Assembly: GCF_000612845.1 (NCBI RefSeq)
Contig: NZ_CCAT010000084.1
Span: 47,132 to 111,131, forward strand
DNA: 64,000 nt
Direction: 5' to 3'
From: Clostridium ihumii AP5
GTDB lineage: Bacteria; Bacillota; Clostridia; Clostridiales; Clostridiaceae
Shown here: positions 1 through 9,069 of the stretch, in pieces
Layout of the letters: every line of letters begins with the position of its first letter
Numbering within the stretch: the first letter of the stretch is position 1
Notes under the pieces: model-generated
Seen by the model: the letters and a program-made list of their open reading frames with translations, nothing else
Database searches by the model: none
Told to the model about the DNA's origin: nothing
Program-made: the position numbers and the translations under genes

Positions 1-737
1 CAAAAGACTCTTCATTATTTGGAGCAGATGGAAAATTTAAAAGTACTACAGATTGTGAAAGAACGATTATAGGAATTGTTTCTGCAGGAAAAGATCCAAG
101 GAATTTTGGAGGATATAATTTAATTAAAGATTTATGTGAAAGAAATTTAGGAATAGAACAAGATATTTTTTGTAAAATGTTTGGCCTTATTGCACTAGAT
201 TGTGGAAATTTTGAAATACCATCAGGTTCAAAATTTACAAGATATGATATAGTAGATGGAATCGTTGAAAAAAAATTAAAATCAGGTGGATGGAGTTGGG
301 GTGATACCATTGATGTAGACACAACTGCAATGGTAATATCAGCATTATCACCTTATTATAATGAAGATTATGATGTAAAAGATGCCATTGATGATGCACT
401 TATAGCTTTAAGTAAAATACAAGATAAAACTACTGGAGAATTCACTTCAACATGGACACCTAATGGTTCAAGTGAAAGTTTAGCTCAAGTTATAATAGCT
501 TTGTGTTCAGTTGGAATAGATCCAACAGATTCTGAAATGTTTACTAAAAGTGATAAAAATCTTTTAGATTTATTATTAGAATATAAAACAGCAGATGGTG
601 GGTTTGAACATGATAAAAAAAATACAGATCAACTTAATGGCATTGCAACTGAACAAGCTTTCAGAGCACTTGCATCATATAAAAAACTTAAAAGTGGGAA
701 ATTAGGTTCTATATATTTAGTAAAAGACTTTAACTAA
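1..737 (+). CDS. Secreted alpha/alpha-barrel (prenyltransferase/transcobalamin-like) protein, 5' end missing
   Basis: The reading frame is open from base 3 to the stop at 735-737, so this is the C-terminal ~244 residues of a gene that starts before the window. The pattern matches the other barrel proteins here: TDCERTI, SGGWSWG, DVDTTAMVISAL, SSESLAQVIIALCSVGIDP and DGGFEHD. These helical repeats are of the prenyltransferase/squalene-oxidase (alpha/alpha toroid) class. The DVDTTAM helix resembles a VDTxAM segment that I recall in animal intrinsic factor and transcobalamin. The protein ends after the barrel (LVKDFN) and lacks the C-terminal beta domain of the next gene. A ligand-binding rather than enzymatic role is inferred. 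The capture island therefore extends upstream of the window. Confidence 0.8.
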   Translation, partial: KDSSLFGADGKFKSTTDCERTIIGIVSAGKDPRNFGGYNLIKDLCERNLGIEQDIFCKMFGLIALDCGNFEIPSGSKFTRYDIVDGIVEKKLKSGGWSWGDTIDVDTTAMVISALSPYYNEDYDVKDAIDDALIALSKIQDKTTGEFTSTWTPNGSSESLAQVIIALCSVGIDPTDSEMFTKSDKNLLDLLLEYKTADGGFEHDKKNTDQLNGIATEQAFRALASYKKLKSGKLGSIYLVKDFN

Positions 738-768
738 ATTATATAATCAATAAATTTTAAAGTGATAA

Positions 769-841
769 TTAAATCATAATAATCAATATTAATATATAGA
801 AACTTTAAATATTAATATTTTTAGATTATTATGATTTAATT
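769..841. terminator. Long AT-only hairpin between two barrel genes
   Basis: An 18-bp perfect inverted repeat (769-786 and 824-841) encloses a loop that contains a second, inner AT inverted repeat. TTTTATT follows on the + strand. It lies between the stop at 737 and the RBS at 874. It is probably a weak terminator or a processing/stability hairpin, since it has almost no G or C. Confidence 0.5.
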
Positions 842-887
842 TTATTAAAAATTAATATATAATTTTTGAAATTAGGAGAGATGTATT

Positions 888-2225
888 ATGAAATTTAGGC
901 ACAAACGGTTTATAGCAAGTTTTGTTATATTTATATTATTTTTTACAAGTTTTGTTACAGGATTCATATCAACAAAAAATATCAATGTTTTAGCTAAAGA
1001 GGTTAATATTGAAAATTATGATTCTGTATTAAATGAAAATTTAGAGTATATTAGTGATTCATTATTAAAGAAAAATCAAAATGGACTAAGTGATTGGGAA
1101 GTTATAGGTCTTGGAGCTTTAGGGAAAACAGTTTCCAAAGAATACTTAGAAAGAAAAGTTAAAGAAATTAGAAATAATGAAGGCATATTTGATGAAACTA
1201 CAGACTGTGAAAGAACTATACTTAGCATAGTAGCAGCTGGTGGAGACCCAAGAAATATAGGTGAAAGAAATTTAATTGATATTTTATGCAATGTAGATTT
1301 TACTAAAGAGTACAACATTTTGGGTCAAGCTTATGCTTTGATAGCGATGGATTGTGGAAAATTTAATATACCTAATAATTCTAATCTTTCAAAAGAAACA
1401 ATAATAAATAAAATAATAAATAATAAGATGGATAATGGGGGATGGGGAAATACTTCAAAATTGGATCCAGATATAACAGCAATGGTTATAACTGCATTAT
1501 CTAATTATTATGATAGTAATATTGAAGTGAAAAGTATAGTTGATGAATCTATAGAAGCATTAAATACAACTTTAGATGCTAATGGGAACTTTATAGGAAA
1601 TGATGATTCAACATCAGCATCAAGTGAAAGCATTTCTCAGACTATAATAGCTCTTTGTTCATTAGGAATAGATCCAACAACTTGTGATAAATTTATGAGA
1701 AACGACAAGAATTTATTAGATTTGCTTTTAGAATTTAAAACTGAGGATGGGGGATTTACACATCAAAAAGGCAATTTAGAAAAAAGAAATGATATGTCTA
1801 CAGAACAAGGTTTTTTAGCTTTAGTAGCATATAAACAATTTAAAGAAGGTAAAAAAGGTTCAGTGTATTTATTAAAGGATTTTAGTGATGAAATAAACAC
1901 AAAAGAAGATATAGAGATTAAGAATCTAACAGATTTAAACTCACTAAAACTAAATAGTAATGCTAATATAAAATTAAACATAAAGAACAACTTAGATAAA
2001 GAGCAAAGTGCAACAGTAATAGTAGCTTTATATAATGAAGAAAATAATAAAATGATAAATTATTTTTCCAATGAAACTAAAATAAAAAATAACTCTAGTG
2101 GTGAAGAAATAACTAAACAAATTTCTATACCAGAAACAGGTAAATATAAAATAAAAGTTTTTCTTTGGGATAGTCTAGAAAACATGAATCCTTTAACAGA
2201 TGAACTGATTATGAATGTTCAATAA
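888..2225 (+). CDS. Secreted alpha/alpha-barrel binding protein with C-terminal beta domain (cassette 1)
   Basis: The 445-residue protein starts at ATG 888, nine bases after AGGAG. Residues 1-36 form a signal peptide (basic start, hydrophobic core, cleavage near VLA). Residues ~40-330 are the helical toroid, with DWEVIGLGALGK, TDCERTI, NGGWGN, DPDITAMVITAL, SESISQTIIALCSLGIDP and EDGGFTH. Residues ~345-445 form a beta-rich domain ending in KVFLWDSLENMNPL, a module also found in the paralogue at 11160, the large protein at 18812 and the protease at 16790. There is no anchor of its own, but the next gene encodes a wall-binding protein. A full DXDD cyclase acid motif is absent (DPDI instead), so ligand binding is more likely than cyclisation. 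A transcobalamin-like corrinoid-binding role is inferred from fold and neighbours. Confidence 0.8.
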   Translation: MKFRHKRFIASFVIFILFFTSFVTGFISTKNINVLAKEVNIENYDSVLNENLEYISDSLLKKNQNGLSDWEVIGLGALGKTVSKEYLERKVKEIRNNEGIFDETTDCERTILSIVAAGGDPRNIGERNLIDILCNVDFTKEYNILGQAYALIAMDCGKFNIPNNSNLSKETIINKIINNKMDNGGWGNTSKLDPDITAMVITALSNYYDSNIEVKSIVDESIEALNTTLDANGNFIGNDDSTSASSESISQTIIALCSLGIDPTTCDKFMRNDKNLLDLLLEFKTEDGGFTHQKGNLEKRNDMSTEQGFLALVAYKQFKEGKKGSVYLLKDFSDEINTKEDIEIKNLTDLNSLKLNSNANIKLNIKNNLDKEQSATVIVALYNEENNKMINYFSNETKIKNNSSGEEITKQISIPETGKYKIKVFLWDSLENMNPLTDELIMNVQ

Positions 2226-2249
2226 TTTAAAATGAAAGGAGTTTTGAAA

Positions 2250-3275
2250 ATGAGTAAAAATTTAAAACTTAAAGTAATAGGATTAAGTATGGTCTTAATA
2301 TCACTATCAATAGGATCTACCAATGCTTTCGCAGAAGAAAATTCAAATAAGGATAGGATATATGGAAATGATAGAATACAAACATCTATAGAAATTAGTA
2401 AGAAGGGTTGGAAGGAAGGTGCAGATTCTGTAGTGATTGCAGCAGCATATGATTTTGCAGATGCTTTATCAGCTGCTCCTCTTGCAAAGAAATATAATGC
2501 ACCAATAATATTAAATGGAAAAAGTGAGTTATCAACAAATACTATAAATGAAATTAAAAGATTGAATCCAAAGAACATTTTTATATTAGGAGGAGAAGGA
2601 GTAATTCCAGGAAAGGTTGAAAATCAATTTAAAGCATTGAATGTTGAAAATATAGAAAGAATATATGGTGAAAATAGATATGAAACATCTTTAAAAGTAG
2701 CTGAAAAGTTAGGTAAAGTAGAAAAAGTTTTTATAACTAATGGAGAAACTTATGCAGATGCATTATCTGTATCAAGTATAGCAGCAGAGATGGAATGTCC
2801 TATTTTATATACTAAAAAAGATGAGCTAAAATGTGAAGTGAAAGATTATATAAACAATAATGATATAAAAAATACTTATTTTATTGGTGGACAAGGTGTT
2901 CTTAGTAACAGTGTTGTTAATGAAGTTAAAAACTCAAAAAGAATATATGGTGATAATAGATATTTAACTAACAGTGAAGTTTTAAAGAATTTCAAAGATG
3001 AATTAAAATTTGATAATGTATATTTTGTAACAGGAAATAACTTTGCAGATGCACTAGCAGTTGCTCCACTCTCATCAAAAGAAAAATCACCAGTTATTTT
3101 AACTAATAAAAATGTAGATAAGGAAATTGAAAATTTAATTAATGAAAATATTACAGGTGAAACTAAATTAATAGCTATTGGAGGAGAAAAAGTTGTTCCA
3201 GAAAGTATTTTGGATAAATTTATATCAGATTTTGATGTAATAGAAATAGCATTAAAAAGTATAAATTTAATCTAA
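2250..3275 (+). CDS. Secreted protein made of three CWB2 cell-wall-binding repeats (cassette 1)
   Basis: The start is set at ATG 2250, eight bases after AAAGGAG (2235-2241); this gives 341 residues, the same length as the paralogue at 12512. A signal peptide (cleavage near NAFAEE) is followed by three CWB2 (PF04122) repeats of about 90 residues. Their hallmarks are RIYGxxRxxTS, YDFADALSAAPLA and IFILGGEGVIP. CWB2 triplets bind anionic wall polymers non-covalently. Unusually there is no other functional domain, only a short tail (FISDFDVIEIALKSINLI) that is conserved in the second cassette. It is probably the wall anchor or adaptor for the neighbouring barrel protein; this pairing is inferred from strict gene adjacency in both cassettes. 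Confidence 0.85.
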   Translation: MSKNLKLKVIGLSMVLISLSIGSTNAFAEENSNKDRIYGNDRIQTSIEISKKGWKEGADSVVIAAAYDFADALSAAPLAKKYNAPIILNGKSELSTNTINEIKRLNPKNIFILGGEGVIPGKVENQFKALNVENIERIYGENRYETSLKVAEKLGKVEKVFITNGETYADALSVSSIAAEMECPILYTKKDELKCEVKDYINNNDIKNTYFIGGQGVLSNSVVNEVKNSKRIYGDNRYLTNSEVLKNFKDELKFDNVYFVTGNNFADALAVAPLSSKEKSPVILTNKNVDKEIENLINENITGETKLIAIGGEKVVPESILDKFISDFDVIEIALKSINLI

Positions 3276-3298
3276 TAGAAAGATAAGGAAGTGTTCTT

Positions 3299-4201
3299 AT
3301 GTTCACTTATAGAAATAGAAATACATTTTTTCAAAATGTGCATCCATTTACAGTAACATTGTTAATAATAACATATTTAATAATAGTATTAAAATTGAAA
3401 AATCCAATATATATTGGATTAATATTTACAGGAATAATATCAGCTATATATGTAGATGGTTCAATTAAAGATGTATTGAGTTATGGAAAAATAATGATTC
3501 CATTCGCTATTATGCTAATGTTATTAAATCCAATTATAGTTCATAATGGTGAAACTGTATTATATCAAGGTCATATAAATATACCGGTACTTGGAACTAT
3601 GAGAATAACAAAAGAAGCCATTATGTTTGGTGTTGATAGTGGATTTAGAATGATTGTTATAACGATAATATTTGGATTTGGTAATTTAATAATACATCCA
3701 GATAGAATGTTTGGTTTTTTTTCTAAATATTTAAAAAAGTCTTCATTATTAATGAGTATGACTATAAGACTTTTTCCTACTATGATGAAATCATATGAAA
3801 ACATTATAGAAGTTGAAAAGCTTAGAGGTAATTCATTTTCAGATAAAAAATTTAGAGGAAGAATTAAATCTAGTGGATATATAGCTAATATATTATTTTT
3901 ATCAAGTCTCGAAGATTCAGAAGATATGGCTGAATCTATGCATTCAAGAGGATATGGTGCACTTAAGAAAAGAAGTTCTTACTTTAGAGAGAAATATACT
4001 GTTTGGGATGGGGTTTTAATTTTGATATGTGGATTTATAATAATTTATACATATTGGATTACAGCTATAGGATTAAATACTTTTGAGTTTTATAATCAAA
4101 TGGATAGTTTTAAAGATACTATTTCAAAGCAAGGTATTATATTGTGTTTAAGCACATTTATACCAACTTTCATAAATTGGTGGTGGAAAAATTGGAAATA
4201 A
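3299..4201 (+). CDS. ECF transporter transmembrane component EcfT (cassette 1)
   Basis: This 300-residue multi-span membrane protein of the EcfT (CbiQ) family couples ATP hydrolysis to movement of the S component. Two cytosolic coupling helices carry the family's Arg-Gly motifs: EKLRGNS and MHSRGYGA near residues 175-225. They follow the signature segment MTIRLFPTMMKSYENI. The start at ATG 3299 follows AAGGAAG. The stop overlaps the start of the ATPase gene by about 10 bases, which implies translational coupling. In the nomenclature for predicted cobalamin ECF systems this would correspond to CbrV. That substrate assignment is inference. Confidence 0.88.
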   Translation: MFTYRNRNTFFQNVHPFTVTLLIITYLIIVLKLKNPIYIGLIFTGIISAIYVDGSIKDVLSYGKIMIPFAIMLMLLNPIIVHNGETVLYQGHINIPVLGTMRITKEAIMFGVDSGFRMIVITIIFGFGNLIIHPDRMFGFFSKYLKKSSLLMSMTIRLFPTMMKSYENIIEVEKLRGNSFSDKKFRGRIKSSGYIANILFLSSLEDSEDMAESMHSRGYGALKKRSSYFREKYTVWDGVLILICGFIIIYTYWITAIGLNTFEFYNQMDSFKDTISKQGIILCLSTFIPTFINWWWKNWK

Positions 4202-5808
4202 TAAATATAGAAAATGTTAGTTTTACTTATCCAGATTGTAAAAATAAAGCATTGAAAAACATTAATTTAAAAATTAATGAAGGTGAAATAGTACTTATTG
4301 TAGGGCCATCAGGATGTGGAAAATCTACACTTATAAGGCTTTTAAACAAGCTTATACCTAACTATTATGGCGGAACTTTAGAAGGAATGGTGTATTTAAA
4401 AAATAGGGATATAGATTTTGTTCATAATTCGGAAATTGCCCAAACTGTAGGAATGGTATATCAACATCCAGAGAAGCAAATTGTACTTCAAGATGTTGAA
4501 CGAGAAATAGCATTTGGACTTGAAAATTTAAATAAAAACATGAATTTTATGAAAAGAAATGTAGCAGAAGTTATATCTTTATTAGCATTAAATGAAATAA
4601 AAGGAAAGCAAACAACAGAAATATCAGGAGGTCAAAAACAAAGAGTTGCAATAGCTTCAGTTGTATCTATGGATCCAGACATTATAGTTTTTGATGAGCC
4701 TATATCACAACTAGACCCTATAAGTGCAGAAGAAGTGTTAAATTCAATAAAAAAATTGAATACAGATATGGGGAAGACTATTATACTTGTAGAGCAACGA
4801 TTGGATAAATGTTTTCATATGGCTGATAGGATAATATTTATGGAAAATGGCTGTATTTTAGGAGAGGGAAAACCCAATAATATACCACAATATATAGATA
4901 AAAAATACCATTTACCTAATATATCTTATATTTTTAGACAAGCTAAGATGGAAAATATTCCTGTAACCGTAAAGGAAGGAAGAAATATAATAAAAGATTG
5001 TAATTTTGAAAATAAATTTAAAAAAAATAAGTTTAATTCAGAAGTTATAATGGATGTAAAAAAAATACAATTTGAATATGAAAAAGGAAGCAAAACATTA
5101 AAAGATATAAGTTTTCAACTAAGAAAAGGAAGAATTCTTGGCGTGATGGGTGAAAATGGTGCAGGTAAAAGTACTTTGTTTAAAATAATTTCAGGTGTTA
5201 TAAATAAATACAATGGAAATATTGAAGTTGATGGTAAAAATATTAAAAAAATAAAAATGAAAGATAAAATAAAGAAAATAGGATATTTATCACAAAATCC
5301 TAATGATTATTTTGGAAGAGAAACGGTGTTTGATGAAGTTGGATATACTTTGAAAAATATAGGAGAGTATGATGACAAAAAAGTATATGAAATACTTAAG
5401 AAACTTAATTTGATACATTTAAAAGATAGGAATCCTAGAGATTTAAGTGGAGGAGAAAAGCAAAGAACAGCAATAGCATGTACACTAATTACGGATCCGG
5501 AAATACTTATTTTAGATGAACCAACGAGAGGAATGGATTCACTTGCAAAAGAAAGCTTAGGGAAAATAATGAAAAGCTTAGTAAGTGAAGGGAAAACTAT
5601 TGTAGTTATAACTCATGATTCAGATTTTTTAGGAGATTATGCAGATGAAGTTATGCTGATGTTTGATGGAGAAATTGTTGCTAGTGGAGAAGCAACAGAA
5701 GTATTATGTGATTCACTATATTATTCTCCACAAATATCTAAGGTGTTTAAGAATAAATGCAATGTAATAAAGTCTGAAGATGCTATAAATCTTTTGAAGG
5801 TGATGTAA
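4192..5808 (+). CDS. ECF transporter double ATPase (fused EcfA-EcfA') (cassette 1)
   Basis: Two complete ABC ATPase domains sit in one chain of about 538 residues. The first has Walker A GPSGCGKST (~38), a Q-loop (QHPEKQ), signature ISGGQKQR (~144) and Walker B IIVFDEP (~164). The second has Walker A GENGAGKST (~320), a Q-loop (QNPNDYF), signature LSGGEKQR (~418) and ILILDEP. Most ECF systems use two separate ATPases. The fused form with a dedicated T and S is the CbrU type. A longer ORF starts at GTG 4144, but TTG 4192 follows GGTGG at good spacing and matches ATG 14460 of the paralogue, so 4192 is preferred. The gene abuts the S gene at 5809. Confidence 0.87.
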   Translation: MEIINIENVSFTYPDCKNKALKNINLKINEGEIVLIVGPSGCGKSTLIRLLNKLIPNYYGGTLEGMVYLKNRDIDFVHNSEIAQTVGMVYQHPEKQIVLQDVEREIAFGLENLNKNMNFMKRNVAEVISLLALNEIKGKQTTEISGGQKQRVAIASVVSMDPDIIVFDEPISQLDPISAEEVLNSIKKLNTDMGKTIILVEQRLDKCFHMADRIIFMENGCILGEGKPNNIPQYIDKKYHLPNISYIFRQAKMENIPVTVKEGRNIIKDCNFENKFKKNKFNSEVIMDVKKIQFEYEKGSKTLKDISFQLRKGRILGVMGENGAGKSTLFKIISGVINKYNGNIEVDGKNIKKIKMKDKIKKIGYLSQNPNDYFGRETVFDEVGYTLKNIGEYDDKKVYEILKKLNLIHLKDRNPRDLSGGEKQRTAIACTLITDPEILILDEPTRGMDSLAKESLGKIMKSLVSEGKTIVVITHDSDFLGDYADEVMLMFDGEIVASGEATEVLCDSLYYSPQISKVFKNKCNVIKSEDAINLLKVM

Positions 5809-6498
5809 ATGAAAAGAAAAATTAAATTAGGACCTATAATAGTAATTTTATATATAATAATAACTTTAATTATGACATATGCTGATTTTAAAATGGAAAA
5901 GGCAGTAGAGATATCTACTATTTTCATTATAGGAACATTTATAATATTGTTTGAAAATAGAGAAATTAGTGCAAGAACTATGGCAGCAGTAGCTACAATG
6001 TCAGCACTAGGTGGTGTATTAAGAGTTCCATGTGCTGCAATTCCAAGTTTTCAGCCAGTAACATTTATTGTAGCAGTATCAGGTTATACATTAGGTCCAG
6101 TAAACGGATTTATGGTAGGTGCAATGTGTGCTTTTATTTCAAATTTTTTCTTAGGACATGGTCCTTGGACTTTGTGGCAAATACTAGGATGGGGACTTTG
6201 TGGAGTATTTTTTGGGAAATGCAGAAATTTTATAAAGAAGAATGAACTTCCAAGGTTTATTTTACTTTGTGGTATTTGGGGATATATATATGGAACTATT
6301 TTAAATCAATGGTATGTTGTTGAATTCATAAGACCCATCACAGTAAATACTATAATTACTGGAAATATATTAAGTTTTTGGTTTGATACTATGCATGCAT
6401 TTAGCAATGTATTATTCTCATATTTTTTTGGAAGAACTTTTATAAATTCATTAGAGCGATATAATAAAAGAAATTCAGTTATTAGAATAAAATCATAA
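5809..6498 (+). CDS. ECF transporter substrate-binding S component (cassette 1)
   Basis: This 229-residue, largely hydrophobic protein has about six membrane spans and follows the ATPase stop directly. Conserved segments are SARTMAAVATMSALGGVLRV, FQPVTFIVAVSGYTLGPVNG and FFLGHGPWTLWQILGWGLCG. Together they look like an ECF S-type vitamin-binding membrane protein (PF12822/PF07155-like). Substrate cannot be read from sequence. The dedicated double ATPase and the secreted transcobalamin-like partners point to cobalamin or another corrinoid (CbrT type). Further S-component substrates cannot be excluded. Confidence 0.82.
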   Translation: MKRKIKLGPIIVILYIIITLIMTYADFKMEKAVEISTIFIIGTFIILFENREISARTMAAVATMSALGGVLRVPCAAIPSFQPVTFIVAVSGYTLGPVNGFMVGAMCAFISNFFLGHGPWTLWQILGWGLCGVFFGKCRNFIKKNELPRFILLCGIWGYIYGTILNQWYVVEFIRPITVNTIITGNILSFWFDTMHAFSNVLFSYFFGRTFINSLERYNKRNSVIRIKS

Positions 6499-6550
6499 TA
6501 TTAAAATGCATAAAACTAAATTAGTTTAAGTATAGAAAGAGGGATTAGTT

Positions 6551-7780
6551 GTGAGAAAGAATAATATAATATTAAAAATATTATGTTCCATACTTGTTAC
6601 ATCCGCATTAATTACATATAAAGCAAATGCAATTAATATAGATGCAGAAACAAATAATTTAAACAAAGTATGGACAATAAAGTTTAATAAAGAAGTAAAT
6701 ACATGTAACTTAGATGAAGAAATAGTAATTTTAGATGAAAATAAAACAAAAATTCCTATAAAAATAGAATTAGAAGAGAATAATACATTATTAATATATC
6801 CGCCTGAAGGTGGATACAAAGATAAAGAAGTATATACATTAAAGATTGGAAAAAACATAAAGTCACAAAATAAAAAAAATATAAAGTCATCCAAGGAATT
6901 CACTTTTAAAGTAGATGCAGAAAGTTTATGCTATAACAATGGGATTTATGAATATAAAAGTGTTGTAGAAAATAATATAGAGTCTGTATCAAAATATATT
7001 ATAGATAAAGGATTAGAAAGTGATTGGGAAGTTATGGCTTTAGCAAAAGCCAATAAAAATATATCAAAAGACTATATTAATAAGGTTATAGATATTATAA
7101 ATGATGGGTTGCTAATGCAGCCAACAGATTATCAAAGAACTACTATGCTTTTATCAGCACTTGGAGAAAATCCAATTAAGTTTAATAATGTGAATTTTTT
7201 AGATAATATATACAATAATAAGGATATAAAAAATCAGGGACCCAATGCAGTGATGTTTGCATTAATAGCTCTAGATTCTGGAAATTATGAAATTCCTAAT
7301 AATTCTTTTTGGAGTAGAGAAAGTTTAATCAATACTTTACTTGAAATGAAAACTTATGATGGAGGATGGGATTTTGCAGGTATAAAGGCTGATCCAGATA
7401 TGACAGGAATGGCATTAACAGCATTGCATAATTATACTGATGATGGAAAAGTAAAAGATGCTGTTAATAATGCTATAAACCTTTTAAGTGATATGCAAAA
7501 TGAAGATGGAACATTTTCTTCATATAAAATAAAAAATAGTGAAAGTATATCACAAGTTATAATAGGTTTATGTGCAAATGGAATAGATCCAACAAGTAGT
7601 GAATTTACTAAAAGTGGTAAAAATCTTATAGATGCTTTATTAACATTTAAAAGTGATGATGGTGGATTTAAACACATATATGAAGGGAATAGCAATGGAA
7701 AGGCAACAGAACAAGCATTGTTAGCATTAGAAGCATATAAAGAGTTAAAAAATGGAAGACTAAATTTATATGAATTTTAA
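6551..7780 (+). CDS. Secreted protein: Ig-like (SbsA/Big_5-type) domain plus alpha/alpha barrel
   Basis: It starts at GTG 6551 after GAAAGAGGG and encodes 409 residues, 52 bases behind the S gene and in the same apparent operon. A signal peptide (~1-25, cleavage near KANA) is followed by an Ig-like beta domain (~28-115: NKVWTIKFNKEV, LLIYPPEGGY, YTLKIGKNI). The barrel spans ~125-409 (SDWEVMALAKAN, YDGGWDFAG, DPDMTGMALTAL, SESISQVIIGLCANGIDP, DDGGFKHIYEG). There is no C-terminal beta domain. Its last 250 bases are almost identical to the end of the gene at 22416, while the rest has diverged. It is probably another ligand-capture protein of the island. Confidence 0.8.
   Translation: MRKNNIILKILCSILVTSALITYKANAINIDAETNNLNKVWTIKFNKEVNTCNLDEEIVILDENKTKIPIKIELEENNTLLIYPPEGGYKDKEVYTLKIGKNIKSQNKKNIKSSKEFTFKVDAESLCYNNGIYEYKSVVENNIESVSKYIIDKGLESDWEVMALAKANKNISKDYINKVIDIINDGLLMQPTDYQRTTMLLSALGENPIKFNNVNFLDNIYNNKDIKNQGPNAVMFALIALDSGNYEIPNNSFWSRESLINTLLEMKTYDGGWDFAGIKADPDMTGMALTALHNYTDDGKVKDAVNNAINLLSDMQNEDGTFSSYKIKNSESISQVIIGLCANGIDPTSSEFTKSGKNLIDALLTFKSDDGGFKHIYEGNSNGKATEQALLALEAYKELKNGRLNLYEF
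7531..7780 (+). repeat. 250-bp near-identical tract shared with 23396-23645
   Basis: Reading the two gene ends side by side, 245 of 250 bases agree with no indel. The five differences are clustered in the last ~90 bases. Upstream of this tract the two genes are clearly diverged. This pattern suggests gene conversion between the two barrel genes. Confidence 0.85.
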
Positions 7781-7808
7781 ATAACAAAAATTAGATAATG
7801 TTATAAAA

Positions 7809-7860
7809 TATAAAAAGGTGATTTCTATAAAATGTATTCTATAGAAATCACCTTTTTATA
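7809..7860 (+). terminator. Rho-independent terminator after cassette 1 operon
   Basis: A 21-bp perfect stem (7809-7829 with 7840-7860) has a 10-base loop, and its right arm ends in CCTTTTTATA. It closes the 888-7780 operon. Confidence 0.88.
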
Positions 7861-8234
7861 TTTTAAAATTGTAGATGGAAATATTAATTTTATTATTTTT
7901 ACGTGAAAATGAAATTTTACAAAAAAGTTTGGTGAAAATAAGTTTTTTAAATAGTGGTAACAAGAAACATAGTTAATATATTAACTACATGATAACAAGA
8001 AGGAATGTCAAAGTATGTTGAAAATATACGAATGCTGTAATACAATGTTGATAAAAGTAAATATTGGAAATTAGGTAAATTTTTTTCTTGTTATTAAAAA
8101 GCTAAAATAAAAAAAAATAGGAATTAAGTAGATTATGAAATAAACATTGCTATGTGCTTGTTAAAAAAAATAAAATTAAAGATTTTAATTATTAAAAATT
8201 TATCAATGTAAAATATAAAAAAAGGAGGAGTTTT
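7861..8234 (+). other. 374-bp non-coding leader with direct repeats, a palindrome and a possible long-range stem
   Basis: No ORF is convincing here. TAACAAGAA occurs at 7958-7966 and 7993-8001, flanking a 16-bp perfect palindrome AGTTAATATATTAACT (7971-7986). ATAACAAGAA (7992-8001) is the exact reverse complement of TTCTTGTTAT at 8085-8094. This may be an operator pair or a structured leader for the lipoprotein/CWB2-DUF4430 pair. No cobalamin-riboswitch core was recognised. Confidence 0.4.
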
Positions 8235-8984
8235 ATGAAAAAAAAATACAAGATGCTTATATCTGTCATTATAAGTTTTATTATATTGGCTTGCGTAGGT
8301 TGTATCACAAATAATAAATTAGAAAATAATAACAATAATAGAACTAAAATAGAGAGTAAGCTTGAAGAAAAAAATGAGAAAGTTGAAAATAAAGAAAAAA
8401 CTAACAGGAAAGAAGAAAAAGTAAAAAAACAAGAAAATGAAGTAAAGAAACAAAAAAATGAAGTGAATAAACAAGAAAAAAGTGAATTAAATGTTGATAG
8501 TGATGAAAATAATCAATTGTCAAAAGAAAAAGCTGCAAAAGAAAGTATTGCTGTAGAAAAACAAAAAGAAACTATAGAAAAAAAGGAAGCAAATTTAAAT
8601 CAAGATAATAAGTTAGATGAAAGTAAATTTACTATGATAGTAACTAGGGAATCCAAGGGATATACTGGGAAAAATCAGGAAGTTATAGGTGAATTTACAT
8701 TAAAAATTGATAATAATAAAAGTGCAATGACTTATTTAAGAGAAAATGTATCAATAAAGGAAACTGGAGGATTCATATATGAGATAAATGGCATACACAA
8801 TCTGTATCCTATACCAGAATCAGAGAAAACTGTTGAACAAAAAGAAAAAAATATTTTAGGAATCGATTGGTTTATATATTTAAATGGAGAAAAAACTTCT
8901 TTAGGAGCAAATGATGTTTATCCAAAAGAAGGTGATATCCTTTTGATTGATTTTCATGAATGGGATAATAGGGAATTTTCATAA
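8235..8984 (+). CDS. DUF4430 (transcobalamin-like C-terminal domain) lipoprotein
   Basis: The 249-residue protein starts at ATG 8235 after AAAGGAGGAG. A lipoprotein signal peptide ends in IILACVGC, and either Cys could be lipidated. Residues ~30-130 form a highly charged Lys/Glu/Asn linker with repeated KKQENEV/KKQKNEV-like units, long enough to span the wall. The C-terminal ~115 residues are a DUF4430 domain: MTYLRENVSIKETGGFIYEI, then DWFIYLNGEKTSLGANDVYP and GDILLIDFHEW. DUF4430 is related to the C-terminal beta domain of transcobalamin. It is probably a membrane-tethered receptor or hand-over protein between wall-bound capture proteins and the ECF importers. This role is inference. Confidence 0.8.
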   Translation: MKKKYKMLISVIISFIILACVGCITNNKLENNNNNRTKIESKLEEKNEKVENKEKTNRKEEKVKKQENEVKKQKNEVNKQEKSELNVDSDENNQLSKEKAAKESIAVEKQKETIEKKEANLNQDNKLDESKFTMIVTRESKGYTGKNQEVIGEFTLKIDNNKSAMTYLRENVSIKETGGFIYEINGIHNLYPIPESEKTVEQKEKNILGIDWFIYLNGEKTSLGANDVYPKEGDILLIDFHEWDNREFS

Positions 8985-9069
8985 ATATCATTTTAAAAGT
9001 GAATTTAGAATTTTTATATAATTTTAAATTAAGGGAAATTTCAAAGTATAAAATAAGGGGGAAAGACTT

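Noticed and set aside
888..2225. Barrel proteins as terpene (squalene-hopene) cyclases
   Set aside because: They share the toroid fold, but the DXDD catalytic motif is not complete (DPDI, DVDT, EPDM, DCDS), and a signal peptide, surface partners and ECF importers argue for ligand binding.
7958..8094. CRISPR array
   Set aside because: Only two direct copies of a 9-base repeat plus one inverted copy occur, with no regular spacing or spacers.
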